Shown in pieces: positions 1 to 7,110 of a stretch of 18,801 bases of DNA. Position numbers and translations under genes: made by a program. Every line of letters starts with the position of its first letter. Position 1 is the stretch's first letter. Below the pieces are notes generated by a model that saw only the letters and a program-made list of their open reading frames with translations, was not told the origin of the DNA and ran no database searches. This stretch comes from Nitrospirota bacterium (lineage in GTDB: Bacteria; NPL-UPA2; JAADIA01): contig JAADIA010000095.1 in assembly GCA_013151555.1 (NCBI GenBank), forward strand, positions 5,142 through 23,942, read 5' to 3'.

Positions 1-1956
1 CCGGAAAGCCCTTTATCCCCTCTGGCTCTTTTTCACCTGGGGGAAACTTATCTCCGTTTAGAGAAGAACGCGTCCGCCCGGAAAGCTTACCGGCAGGTTC
101 TGGAAGACTATCCCCGGTCGGCATGGGCTCCGCGAGCGCTCTTCCTCATCGGCTGGAGTTATCTCCAGGAAGGGAAAGCACCCCAGGCGAAGGAAACGTT
201 TGAGAAATTATTGGCTGATTTCTCGAACAGCGAACTGGACGCTACCACTTACTTTGCTTTAGGGAACATCTTCTATGAAAAAGGAAAGTTCGAAAAAGCC
301 CAAGAAAATTATCAGAAGGTATTAGAGAAATACGGGAAAAGCCTTTGGGCAGATAAGGCTCAACTGGGGTTAGGATTAAGTTTATATAACTTATCGAAAT
401 ACGAGAAGTCAACGGAAACTTTGGAAGCTCTCTTAGCCAGATTCCCCAAAAGCAATCTCCGAGCTACAGCTCAGTACTGGGAAGGGGAATCTCTCCTTGA
501 AAAAGGAGATTATCCGGACGCTATAGCTACTTATAAAAGCCTTTTAAGAAAGTTCCCGGAGAGTCCCTGGACCGCTGAGTCCCAATATAGTCTGGGTTGG
601 GGGTATCTTAAAGAGGGAAAGTTTGAAGAAGCTTCCTCGGCCTTCAAGAAATTGATATCCCGGATCCCCGAGAGCGAACTTCGGGAGGACGCCCAGCTCC
701 GAATCGGAGATTTGCTTTTTCAGCAGAAGAAGTTTTCCCAGGCCCGGAAAGTCTATCAAGAGTTAATCCGGAAGTATCCTCAGGACGACCTGGTTCCTCT
801 CGCTCAATTTCGGATTGGTTCAACCTATTATCAAGAGAAGAAATTTGAAGAGGCAGTGTCTTCCTTCCAACAATTTGTGAAGGACTATCCCAAAAGCAAT
901 TGGGCCGACAAGGGCCAGTACTGGCTGGCTTCTTCTTACTTCCGTCTGGATAAGTTCAGGGAAGCGATCAATGGTTACCAGAAACTCCTCGACAACTATC
1001 CCAACAGCGAACTGGTAATAGAAGCTTTCTTTCGTCAAGGGAACGCCTACTATCATCAAGGGGATTACCGGAAAGCGATAACCATATATGAGAAGTTAGT
1101 TAAATCTTTCCCGGAAAGTTCCTTCGCAGCAGAAGCTCATTACCGTTTAGGATGGAGCTATGTTCTCTCCGGAGATAAGGAAAAAGCTTTAAGTAAATTC
1201 CAGGAGTATTTACAACTCTACCCTCAAGAGGAATATGCTCCTCAGGTACAATTATGGATGGGGGAATACTACCATCAGGCGAAGAACTTTTCTCAAGCAG
1301 TAACGGTTTTTAGGAGTTTTCTTGCTAATTACCCGGAAAATCCCTTAAGAGAAGATGCTCGTTACGGATTGGGAGAAAGCTTGCTCGGGGAGGGAAAATT
1401 CCTCCAGGCCAGGCTCGCATTTGAGAAACTTCTTACCGATTTTCCCCAAAGCGATTTCCGGTTACCGGCGGAATTCCGGATAGGGCATTGTTTTGCCCGG
1501 GAAGGAAAGTACAAGGAAGCCGTGGAAGTTTATGAGAAGCTTCTCCGGGAATACCCCGAAAATGTCCTGACCAAGGAAATAAACTTTGGATTGGGAAAAG
1601 CCTGGGAGAGTTTGGAAGAATGGGACAAGGCTATCGGAGCTTACGGGAAAGTTATTCGGGGAAGCGGAGATGCCATGGAAGCTGAAGCTCAGTTTCGGGC
1701 AGCCGGGGCTTATCAGAAATTGGGAAACTTGGAAGAAGCCACTATCGATTATTTAAAGGTGGTCTATTTCTATCCTGATTTCCCGGTTTGGGTCCTCAAA
1801 GCCGAGGAGAAGGCCGGTTTTTGCCTGGAAAAACAGGGAAGATGGGGGGAAGCTAAGAGAATCTATGAGAAACTGCTCCGGGCTGACCCGGAAGGAGTAC
1901 AAGGAGAGTCAGCCAGAGAGAGAATCAAATGGATTAAAGAAAATAAAAAGGAATAA
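1..1956 (+). CDS. TPR-repeat envelope protein, 5' end outside window
   Basis: The reading frame is open from base 1 to the TAA at 1954-1956, so at least 651 codons are visible and the true start lies upstream. The protein is an almost perfectly regular array of about 17 tetratricopeptide-type repeats with a 37-residue period. Each has a helix pair containing a core like LGxxYYxxGKFEEA, followed by a loop ending in YPxS or FPxS. At least a dozen consecutive units keep exactly 37 residues. This spacing and the YPxS turns are typical of BamD/CpoB-like envelope TPR proteins, which act as protein-interaction scaffolds. The last 20 residues are charged and leave the repeat. The gene lies 46 nt upstream of an ExbB/TolQ gene, so a role with that proton-channel complex is plausible but inferred. 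A signal peptide cannot be checked because the N-terminus is missing. Confidence 0.9.
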   Translation, partial: PESPLSPLALFHLGETYLRLEKNASARKAYRQVLEDYPRSAWAPRALFLIGWSYLQEGKAPQAKETFEKLLADFSNSELDATTYFALGNIFYEKGKFEKAQENYQKVLEKYGKSLWADKAQLGLGLSLYNLSKYEKSTETLEALLARFPKSNLRATAQYWEGESLLEKGDYPDAIATYKSLLRKFPESPWTAESQYSLGWGYLKEGKFEEASSAFKKLISRIPESELREDAQLRIGDLLFQQKKFSQARKVYQELIRKYPQDDLVPLAQFRIGSTYYQEKKFEEAVSSFQQFVKDYPKSNWADKGQYWLASSYFRLDKFREAINGYQKLLDNYPNSELVIEAFFRQGNAYYHQGDYRKAITIYEKLVKSFPESSFAAEAHYRLGWSYVLSGDKEKALSKFQEYLQLYPQEEYAPQVQLWMGEYYHQAKNFSQAVTVFRSFLANYPENPLREDARYGLGESLLGEGKFLQARLAFEKLLTDFPQSDFRLPAEFRIGHCFAREGKYKEAVEVYEKLLREYPENVLTKEINFGLGKAWESLEEWDKAIGAYGKVIRGSGDAMEAEAQFRAAGAYQKLGNLEEATIDYLKVVYFYPDFPVWVLKAEEKAGFCLEKQGRWGEAKRIYEKLLRADPEGVQGESARERIKWIKENKKE

Positions 1957-2002
1957 TAAATAAGGCGGCATAAATGTGCCGTCCTTGAGAGGGGAAAAGA
2001 CT

Positions 2003-2641
2003 ATGCTTAATTTTGTTAATCCGGCTCTGGATTTCATGGAAAAAGGGGGAGTGATGCTCTACACGATTGTGTTCGCTTCCTGGATAGCTATCGCTATCAT
2101 CATTGAACGGTTCTGGAGTTTTCAGCGGATGAATGTCCAGCGTAAGAAGTTGATGGCAAATATTGGGGCTTCTCTGAAAAGAAAGAAGGTCATCGAAGCT
2201 ATCTCCGTCTGCGATAAGATTTCCCGCCCTCTATCCCGGGTGGTCAAAGCAGGGCTCCTCCGGCATGACCGCGGAAAGGCGGAAATTAAAGAAGCTATGC
2301 AGGAAGCCGGCCAGGAAGAGCTTACTAATCTGGAAAGATACCTGCCTATTTTAGGAACCTTGGCTTACGTCACTCCCCTCCTTGGTTTTCTGGGAACGGT
2401 CATGGGAATGATTAGAGTCTTTATGGAGATTCAAAAGGAAGTGGAGTTTGCCACTGCCGCGAGTCTGGCAGGAGGAATCTGGGAAGCTTTAATCAGCACC
2501 GCCGCAGGGTTAGTAGTAGCTATCCCTGCCCTTATTGCCTACAACTACTTCGTCGGACGAGTAGACGGGTTTCTCATGGACGTAGAGGGAACTGCCGTAG
2601 ATTTAGTTAACTTGCTTTCAATGCCGGGAGAAGAGCTATGA
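2003..2641 (+). CDS. exbB: MotA/TolQ/ExbB-family proton channel subunit
   Basis: This 212-residue inner-membrane protein is the channel subunit of a proton-motive-force transducer. It has three predicted membrane segments: near residues 18-36, and two in the C-terminal half that contain the family signatures TPLLGFLGTVMGM and AGGIWEALISTAAGL. Length and layout match ExbB/TolQ. I place the start at ATG 2003, which follows a GAGAGGGGAAA ribosome binding site. An in-frame GTG at 1976 would add nine residues but has no such site. The stop overlaps the start of the ExbD-like gene as ATGA at 2638-2641, which suggests translational coupling and a fixed partnership. Whether it serves TonB-type or Tol-Pal-type work cannot be decided from this subunit alone. 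Confidence 0.93.
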   Translation: MLNFVNPALDFMEKGGVMLYTIVFASWIAIAIIIERFWSFQRMNVQRKKLMANIGASLKRKKVIEAISVCDKISRPLSRVVKAGLLRHDRGKAEIKEAMQEAGQEELTNLERYLPILGTLAYVTPLLGFLGTVMGMIRVFMEIQKEVEFATAASLAGGIWEALISTAAGLVVAIPALIAYNYFVGRVDGFLMDVEGTAVDLVNLLSMPGEEL

Positions 2642-3048
2642 AGTTTAAGAGACGAGCTCAGCGGATAGCGGGAAAGACAGACCTGATTCCTTTACTCGAC
2701 GTTATTTTCCTTCTGCTCATATTTTTCGTTCTCTCCTCCCGTTTTATCTTCCAATCCGTGGTCTCCGTCAACTTACCGGAAGCGATTACTTCAGAGATAG
2801 AAAATCAGGACCACCATACGGTCATTCTTACCAAGAGCGGTCTCATCTTCTTCGATGGGAGGAAAATTAATAACCTGGAAGGACTTAATTTCGGCCTGGA
2901 ATTAGCTTTATCCAAGGATCGCAATCCCCTGGTAATCATCAAGGCCGATGAAGCTGTTTCTCAGAGCCGGGTAATGAAAATTATGGGGTTAGCTAAGAAG
3001 ATAGGGATTAAAAAAATCGCCCTGGCCACAGAACCGAAAAGAGAGTAA
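2638..3048 (+). CDS. exbD: ExbD/TolR-family proton channel subunit
   Basis: This 136-residue protein has a short basic cytoplasmic N-terminus, one membrane helix at about residues 16-35 and a periplasmic domain. The helix carries the family's key acid, Asp21, in the motif IPLLDVIFLLLIFF. It corresponds to the protonatable Asp of E. coli ExbD (D25) and TolR (D23). The periplasmic part has the beta-strand pattern of the ExbD/TolR fold, including TVILTKSGLIFFDG and LVIIKADEAVSQ. It overlaps the upstream channel gene by four bases. A structured 70-nt gap separates it from the next gene. All residues needed for proton coupling that I can recognise are present. Confidence 0.93.
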   Translation: MKFKRRAQRIAGKTDLIPLLDVIFLLLIFFVLSSRFIFQSVVSVNLPEAITSEIENQDHHTVILTKSGLIFFDGRKINNLEGLNFGLELALSKDRNPLVIIKADEAVSQSRVMKIMGLAKKIGIKKIALATEPKRE

Positions 3049-3058
3049 TTTATAATTA

Positions 3059-3105
3059 GTAACCGGCAAATCTAAAAGCTCCTTTAGTTGTTGGTTACCG
3101 GTTAC
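3059..3105 (+). other. Nested inverted repeat between exbD and the TonB-like gene
   Basis: A perfect 8-bp inverted repeat, GTAACCGG (3059-3066) and CCGGTTAC (3098-3105), encloses a second 5-bp hairpin, CTAAA/TTTAG (about 3072-3087). Only four T follow the outer stem, so it is a weak candidate for an intrinsic terminator. It could attenuate or process the message between exbD and the downstream genes. The structure is seen directly; the function is unknown. Confidence 0.5.
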
Positions 3106-3127
3106 GGCTTTTATAGGAATGACTTTT

Positions 3128-3544
3128 ATGTCTGCTCGACGGATACTAATTGTTTCTCTTCTCATTTCCCTGGCGGGACACTTAATTGTCTTTACCGCTT
3201 TCTCAACCGCTACCTTTAAGAAAGTGAAAAGACCTCCTGAGCTGACCCGGTTTTCTTTCCTGGGCGAGTTTCTTGAAGAAAAAGCTCCTCTTCAAGTAGA
3301 GGCGGTGATCGGAAAAGAGAAGATACCTCCACTCCAGCCCTTGGTCAGGGAACCGGAGATAGGACCTGGGGTAAGTTTCAACAAGCCTCGCCTGAAGGCG
3401 TCCGTTCCTCGAATCTCGGGAGAGGAAATAAGCACTCTCCTCCAGGATAAGGAAAAGGCTCTCTTGAAACTTAAAGAAAGCGCTGAGAGAAAAGAAAATC
3501 CTCCGGCAAAGCTCCACCTGCTGGAGAAGGAGCAAAAGAAATGA
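3128..3544 (+). CDS. TonB-like N-terminal anchor protein lacking a TonB C-terminal domain
   Basis: This 138-residue protein has a single N-terminal membrane helix (about residues 6-27) followed by a proline- and lysine-rich, probably extended periplasmic region. The helix contains S14-x-x-x-H18 (SLAGH). This is the spacing of the essential Ser16/His20 pair in the TonB transmembrane helix that contacts ExbB/ExbD. No TonB C-terminal beta-domain or YP-type motif follows: the protein ends in a charged, helix-prone stretch, roughly residues 97-138. I choose ATG 3128 because AGGA at 3115-3118 is nine bases upstream, while ATG 3119 is too close to it. The gene lies directly after exbB-exbD, and its TGA overlaps the next ATG. 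I infer that it couples the proton channel to another partner. Homology to TonB beyond the helix is not visible. Confidence 0.65.
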   Translation: MSARRILIVSLLISLAGHLIVFTAFSTATFKKVKRPPELTRFSFLGEFLEEKAPLQVEAVIGKEKIPPLQPLVREPEIGPGVSFNKPRLKASVPRISGEEISTLLQDKEKALLKLKESAERKENPPAKLHLLEKEQKK

Positions 3545-3771
3545 TCGAAGTTAACCTTTCTTTCTTTCTTACGGCATATCTTCTTCTCATCCTGGCCATC
3601 TTCTTTTTCACCTGGGTTCATATAGAAGGAAGGAAACGGTTCAGAAGTCTGGATCAACAAGAAGGATATCTCTGGCAATGTCCCATCTGTGCTTTCATCT
3701 ACCTTGACCCTGAGGAAGATAAGCTTTCCCGTTGTCCCCGTTGCCAGAGCTTTAATAAGCGACCTGCCTAA
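3541..3771 (+). CDS. Membrane-anchored rubredoxin-like zinc-ribbon protein
   Basis: This 76-residue protein has one N-terminal membrane helix (about residues 7-26), a basic linker and a C-terminal zinc ribbon. The ribbon has CPIC at 47-50 and CPRC at 65-68, with aromatic and acidic residues between them as in rubredoxin-like ribbons. The four cysteines should bind one metal ion, probably zinc. With basic residues after the helix, the ribbon is likely cytoplasmic. The start overlaps the stop of the TonB-like gene by four bases (ATGA), so it is very probably co-translated with it. Its role is unknown. Membrane-tethered ribbons of this size are often unnamed conserved proteins. Confidence 0.75.
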   Translation: MIEVNLSFFLTAYLLLILAIFFFTWVHIEGRKRFRSLDQQEGYLWQCPICAFIYLDPEEDKLSRCPRCQSFNKRPA

Positions 3772-3780
3772 GGCGGTTCG

Positions 3781-3917
3781 AATTGGAAATTGAAGATTGG
3801 AAATTGGAAATTTTAAAGCGTAAGACATAAGGATTTAATTTCTTAGATTTTGATTCATTTTTTAATAAATTTGCAATTTAATATTTACAATTTGCAATTT
3901 GCATTTTACAATTCAAG
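3781..3917 (+). repeat. AT-rich intergenic repeat cluster with ATTGGAAATT and CAATTTGC units
   Basis: The gap between the zinc-ribbon gene and the DUF2229 gene starts with three close copies of ATTGGAAATT (3782-3812). It ends with several copies of CAATTT-type units (about 3871-3914), which are roughly the reverse complement of the first set, so the gap could fold into a long imperfect hairpin. A shortened copy, GAAGATTGGGAATTTTAAA, occurs just after the nucleotidyltransferase gene near 10379. No gene or terminator is visible here. It looks like a simple intergenic repeat family. Confidence 0.5.
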
Positions 3918-3938
3918 TTACGACAGGAGGGAATTAAC

Positions 3939-4916
3939 TTGAAACGGATAGGTATAGCGAGAAGTCTTCTTTATTACCACTACTTTTATCTCTGGAAAAC
4001 TTTCTTTGAGGAATTAGGTGTAGAAGTAGTCCTCTCTTCGCCCACTAATAAAAAGATCCTGGAGAACGGGATGAAAAAAGCAGTGGACGATACCTGTCTT
4101 CCCGTGAAGTTAACCTTCGGACATCTAATGGACTTAGCTGACCGGGTCGATTATCTCTTTATTCCCCGCCTGGTAAGTATAGAACCGGATGCTTTCACTT
4201 GCCCCAAGCTCATCGGTCTTCCGGACATGATTAAGGCGAACCTGGAAAACCTTCCTACCGTCCTGGATACCTGCTTTGATATCAAGAAAGGGATTAGCCT
4301 CTATCAGTCTTTCCTGGAGCTGGGACAAAACTTTACCAACAAAACCGCCCTCATCAACAACGCTTTTCAGAAAGCAGAGATGAAGCAGAAAGAGTTCGAG
4401 AAGACGATGGAAAAAGGACTGACTCCCGAGGAAGCTATAGATATCATGGAAGGGTCTCCATCTCCGGCTAATAATAATCCCGTCAAACCCCGGACAGAGG
4501 ATTTAAAAATTGGTCTCATCGGTCATCCTTATAATCTCTATGACAACTACATTAACATGGATTTGATTGAGAAGTTGCGGCAAGGAGGCTGTCAGGTAAT
4601 AACGGCAGAGATGCTTCCAGCCCCGGTTATGAAGAAAGAGGCTGCGGCCTGGAGAGAAGATATTTTCTGGACTATGGGAAGGAAAATGGTCGGGGCAGCT
4701 TTCCATTTCTTTAATTCCAACCGCGTGGACGGGATAATATGCTGTATCTCCTTCGAGTGCGGACCGGATTCCCTGCTTGAGGTTCTTATCTTAGAAGAAG
4801 CCCGGAAACACAAGGAGATTCCTTATATGTCTCTTATCATCGATGAGCATACAGGCGAGGCAGGGGTAGTAACCAGGGTAGAGGCTTTTTTGGACATGAT
4901 TAGAAGAAAAAGATAG
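3939..4916 (+). CDS. DUF2229 protein, acyl-CoA dehydratase activase partner
   Basis: This 325-residue soluble protein belongs to the DUF2229 family, related to 2-hydroxyacyl-CoA dehydratase subunits and usually found beside or fused to activases. Recognisable conserved pieces are the N-terminal RIGIARSLLYYHYFYLW, the cysteine segments DDTCLPVKL and FTCPKLIGLPD, GLIGHPYNLYDNYIN in the middle, and CCISFECGPDSL near the end. The cysteines suggest an iron-sulfur cluster. The start is TTG 3939, eight bases after an AGGAGG site, with no better alternative. The gene ends 19 nt before the activase gene and presumably works with it. The substrate is unknown because no dehydratase gene is in view. Confidence 0.85.
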   Translation: MKRIGIARSLLYYHYFYLWKTFFEELGVEVVLSSPTNKKILENGMKKAVDDTCLPVKLTFGHLMDLADRVDYLFIPRLVSIEPDAFTCPKLIGLPDMIKANLENLPTVLDTCFDIKKGISLYQSFLELGQNFTNKTALINNAFQKAEMKQKEFEKTMEKGLTPEEAIDIMEGSPSPANNNPVKPRTEDLKIGLIGHPYNLYDNYINMDLIEKLRQGGCQVITAEMLPAPVMKKEAAAWREDIFWTMGRKMVGAAFHFFNSNRVDGIICCISFECGPDSLLEVLILEEARKHKEIPYMSLIIDEHTGEAGVVTRVEAFLDMIRRKR

Positions 4917-4935
4917 CGAGGTAGGAGGTACAAAG

Positions 4936-5889
4936 ATGAAAGGTTATTTGGGAATTGATGTGGGTTCGGTGACTACAAAGATGGTAGTCCTTAATGAAGA
5001 TGATGAGGTAATTGCTTATAACTATTTGCGAACGGGAGGCAATCCCGTTAAGGCCGTTCAGGAGGGATTAAAGGATATTATCGAGAGATTAGATCCTCTG
5101 ACTACGATACAAGCCGTAGGAACAACAGGGAGTGGCCGTTACTTAGCAGGAGTGTTGGTAGGCGCGGATACTATTAAGAATGAGATAACCGCTCATGCAG
5201 TGGCTGCTACCTGTCTCATTCCGGAGGCAAAGACCGTATTCGAAATCGGAGGGCAGGACTCTAAAATTATTATCATCCGGGATGAGATTGTGATCGACTT
5301 TGCTATGAATACTGTCTGCGCAGCAGGTACAGGTTCTTTCCTCGACCACCAGGCTGCCAGGATCAACCTCCCCATCGAGAAGTTTGGAGAATATGCCCTC
5401 AAAGCTCGCAATCCCGTGCGCATCGCCGGACGATGTACCGTATTTGCAGAGAGCGATATGATTCACAAGCAACAGACCGGTCATAATCGGGAGGATATAA
5501 TTGCCGGACTTTGCCAGGCTCTGGTGCGCAATTATCTCAATAACATAGCCAAGGGTAAAGAGCTTCTCTCTCCCTTCCTTTTCCAGGGAGGAGTAGCAGC
5601 TAACCAGGGTATTAAGGCTGCTTTCGAGAGAGAATTGGAAAGTGAGGTAATCGTTCCCCCTCACCATGCGGTGATGGGAGCTATCGGAGTAGCCATTTTA
5701 GCCCAGGAGGAACTCGCCTCAAGGGGAGAAAAAACAAAATTCAAGAGCTTCGAGGTGGCGGAAGCCGATTATCAAACGAGCAGTTTTGAATGCGGTGACT
5801 GTGCTAACTTCTGTGAGGTGGTTCAGCTTTCCCTAAGCGACCAACCCGTCTCCCGCTGGGGAAGCCGCTGCCGGAAGTGGGAAGTGTAA
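4936..5889 (+). CDS. Acyl-CoA dehydratase activase, BcrA/BadF/HgdC family ATPase
   Basis: This 317-residue ATPase of the ASKHA fold carries a [4Fe-4S] cluster at a dimer interface and donates ATP-driven low-potential electrons. Visible motifs are the phosphate loop GIDVGSVTTK (residues 6-15), TTGSGR (63-68), EIGGQDSK (103-110), and two cluster cysteines, Cys128 in NTVCAAGTGSF and Cys167 in GRCTVFAESD. These are 39 residues apart, as in HgdC (127/166). FQGGVAANQG (216-225) is the adenosine-binding loop. The C-terminus adds a second cysteine set, Cys286, Cys289, Cys293 and Cys312, typical of the longer activase-like proteins. The start at ATG 4936 follows AGGAGG by seven bases. It sits directly after the DUF2229 gene, likely in one transcript. 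Confidence 0.92.
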   Translation: MKGYLGIDVGSVTTKMVVLNEDDEVIAYNYLRTGGNPVKAVQEGLKDIIERLDPLTTIQAVGTTGSGRYLAGVLVGADTIKNEITAHAVAATCLIPEAKTVFEIGGQDSKIIIIRDEIVIDFAMNTVCAAGTGSFLDHQAARINLPIEKFGEYALKARNPVRIAGRCTVFAESDMIHKQQTGHNREDIIAGLCQALVRNYLNNIAKGKELLSPFLFQGGVAANQGIKAAFERELESEVIVPPHHAVMGAIGVAILAQEELASRGEKTKFKSFEVAEADYQTSSFECGDCANFCEVVQLSLSDQPVSRWGSRCRKWEV

Positions 5890-6017
5890 GCAGAAAATCA
5901 AGGTAACGAGCGCTCACGTGCCCCGGCTAACAAGCTCTCTTTTTCAACCGGGAAACCGGAACCCGGGAACACTTATCAAGTGTTTATCAGGCTTGCAATA
6001 ATAAGGGCAAGGGCTCC

Positions 6018-6046
6018 TTGACTTCTTTTTCTAATGGAGGTATACT
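6018..6046 (+). promoter_or_regulatory. Sigma70-type promoter of the lipoprotein gene
   Basis: TTGACT (6018-6023) and TATACT (6041-6046) are separated by 17 bp, each one base from the consensus hexamer. Transcription would begin near 6053, leaving a leader of about 20 nt that contains the AGGAGG site at 6058-6063. This rules out the TTG at 6018 as a start codon and supports ATG 6072. Confidence 0.75.
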
Positions 6047-6071
6047 GAAAGATAGGAAGGAGGGGATGCAG

Positions 6072-6323
6072 ATGAAAGAAATGAAGGTAATCGCGGGAGG
6101 GCTCATCCTGGTGCTGTTGATTTTAACCGGATGCACTACTACTCAGAAAGGGGCAGGTATTGGTGCCGCCACCGGAGCGGTCCTGGGCACCATTATCGGA
6201 CATCAATCGGGGAAGGAGATTGAAGGAGCAGCTATTGGAGCAGCCGTGGGGGGGATAACCGGAGCAGCTATTGGGAAAAAGGCGGAGCCGGCCCAACCGA
6301 AAGAACCAAAAACCACGCAGTAG
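6072..6323 (+). CDS. Glycine-zipper lipoprotein, 17-kDa surface antigen type
   Basis: This 83-residue precursor has a signal peptide ending in a lipobox, LTGC, with lipidation predicted at Cys21, giving a mature lipoprotein of 63 residues. The mature part has two glycine-zipper hairpin segments: GAGIGAATGAVLGTIIG and, after a short HQSGKEIEG turn, a second of the same kind. A proline/lysine-rich tail follows. This is the layout of the Rick_17kDa/SlyB-type glycine-zipper family, associated with the outer membrane and envelope integrity. ATG 6072 is eight bases from AGGAGG; ATG 6066 would be too close. The gene has its own strong promoter, so it is probably expressed independently of the activase genes. 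Confidence 0.85.
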   Translation: MKEMKVIAGGLILVLLILTGCTTTQKGAGIGAATGAVLGTIIGHQSGKEIEGAAIGAAVGGITGAAIGKKAEPAQPKEPKTTQ

Positions 6324-6356
6324 AAGGAAGTGATAGAAAGCCTTGAGTAAGAATAA

Positions 6357-7034
6357 GTGATAATACCTTTAAAATCAGATGCGCCTACTCATAGCCTACC
6401 CATAGCAACCATATTGCTGATTCTTGCCAGTACTCTTATGTTCGCCTATCAGCTTTCCCCGGTGGCTCAGAACAAACATTTTACGGAGAAATTCGGAGCG
6501 AACCCTTCCCAAATCGTTTCCCAGCCCTTTAAGCGGATTATTTATCGGGGAGTTAAACAACGGTTTGTCCTTCCCACCGTGGCCACTTTAATTACCTCTA
6601 TGTTCTTGCACGGCTCCTTTCCCCATATCATTTTCAATATGCTTTTCCTCTGGATATTCGGCCCCAATGTAGAAGACAAAGTGGGCCCCTGGCGTTTTGT
6701 TCTCTTCTACCTCCTCACCGGAACAATAGGAACCCTAACTCATATCGCTGTCACTCCCCATTCTTCCATACCGCTTATCGGAGCCAGTGGGGCCATCGCC
6801 GGAATTATGGGAGCTTACCTGATGCTCTTTCCCCGAGCGAAGATACTCTGCTGGTTCATCTTGCTCTTTCGGATTTCGGCTTTTGTCTTCTTAGGAGTCT
6901 GGATCGCTCTCCAGTTCTGGAATGCCAACACCACTCCCAAGGATGTGATCGAGGTAGCCTGGTTTGCTCATATCGGGGGGTTCTTATCCGGATTCTTTCT
7001 CATTCACCTCTTTGTGAGAAGAGAAGAAGGGTAG
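6357..7034 (+). CDS. Rhomboid family intramembrane serine protease
   Basis: This 225-residue membrane protease has at least six predicted helices. The catalytic Ser144 sits in GASG (142-145) and His205 in AHIGGF. His90 and Asn94 (HIIFN) match the oxyanion-hole residues His150 and Asn154 of E. coli GlpG, so the active site looks complete. The N-terminus MIIPLKSDAPTHSLP resembles the common bacterial rhomboid start MIPLxDDNPT, supporting the GTG start at 6357 although no strong ribosome site precedes it. Rhomboids cut membrane proteins within or near their helices. The substrate here is unknown. The gene is 33 nt after the lipoprotein and may share its transcript. Confidence 0.92.
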   Translation: MIIPLKSDAPTHSLPIATILLILASTLMFAYQLSPVAQNKHFTEKFGANPSQIVSQPFKRIIYRGVKQRFVLPTVATLITSMFLHGSFPHIIFNMLFLWIFGPNVEDKVGPWRFVLFYLLTGTIGTLTHIAVTPHSSIPLIGASGAIAGIMGAYLMLFPRAKILCWFILLFRISAFVFLGVWIALQFWNANTTPKDVIEVAWFAHIGGFLSGFFLIHLFVRREEG

Positions 7035-7110
7035 AAAGAAATTTCTCCTGATTTGCTTTTTATGTTCGCCTATGATATTCTCATAAGGAAATAAATATAG
7101 GAATCATCCC

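Noticed and set aside
3292-3828. Minus-strand 178-codon ORF over the TonB-like and zinc-ribbon genes
   Set aside because: It runs against two overlapping, well-supported genes and encodes a low-complexity Ser/Phe-rich product.
3781-3917. Closely spaced short repeats as a CRISPR array
   Set aside because: Units are about 10 nt, irregularly spaced, without unique spacers of 25-40 nt.
5968-5984. Hairpin AACACTT-ATC-AAGTGTT after the activase gene as a terminator
   Set aside because: The stem is A/T-rich, the loop is only three bases, and no U-tract follows.
6018-6071. An earlier TTG start for the glycine-zipper lipoprotein, adding 18 residues
   Set aside because: This stretch contains a near-consensus promoter and the AGGAGG site, and the signal peptide is best read from ATG 6072.
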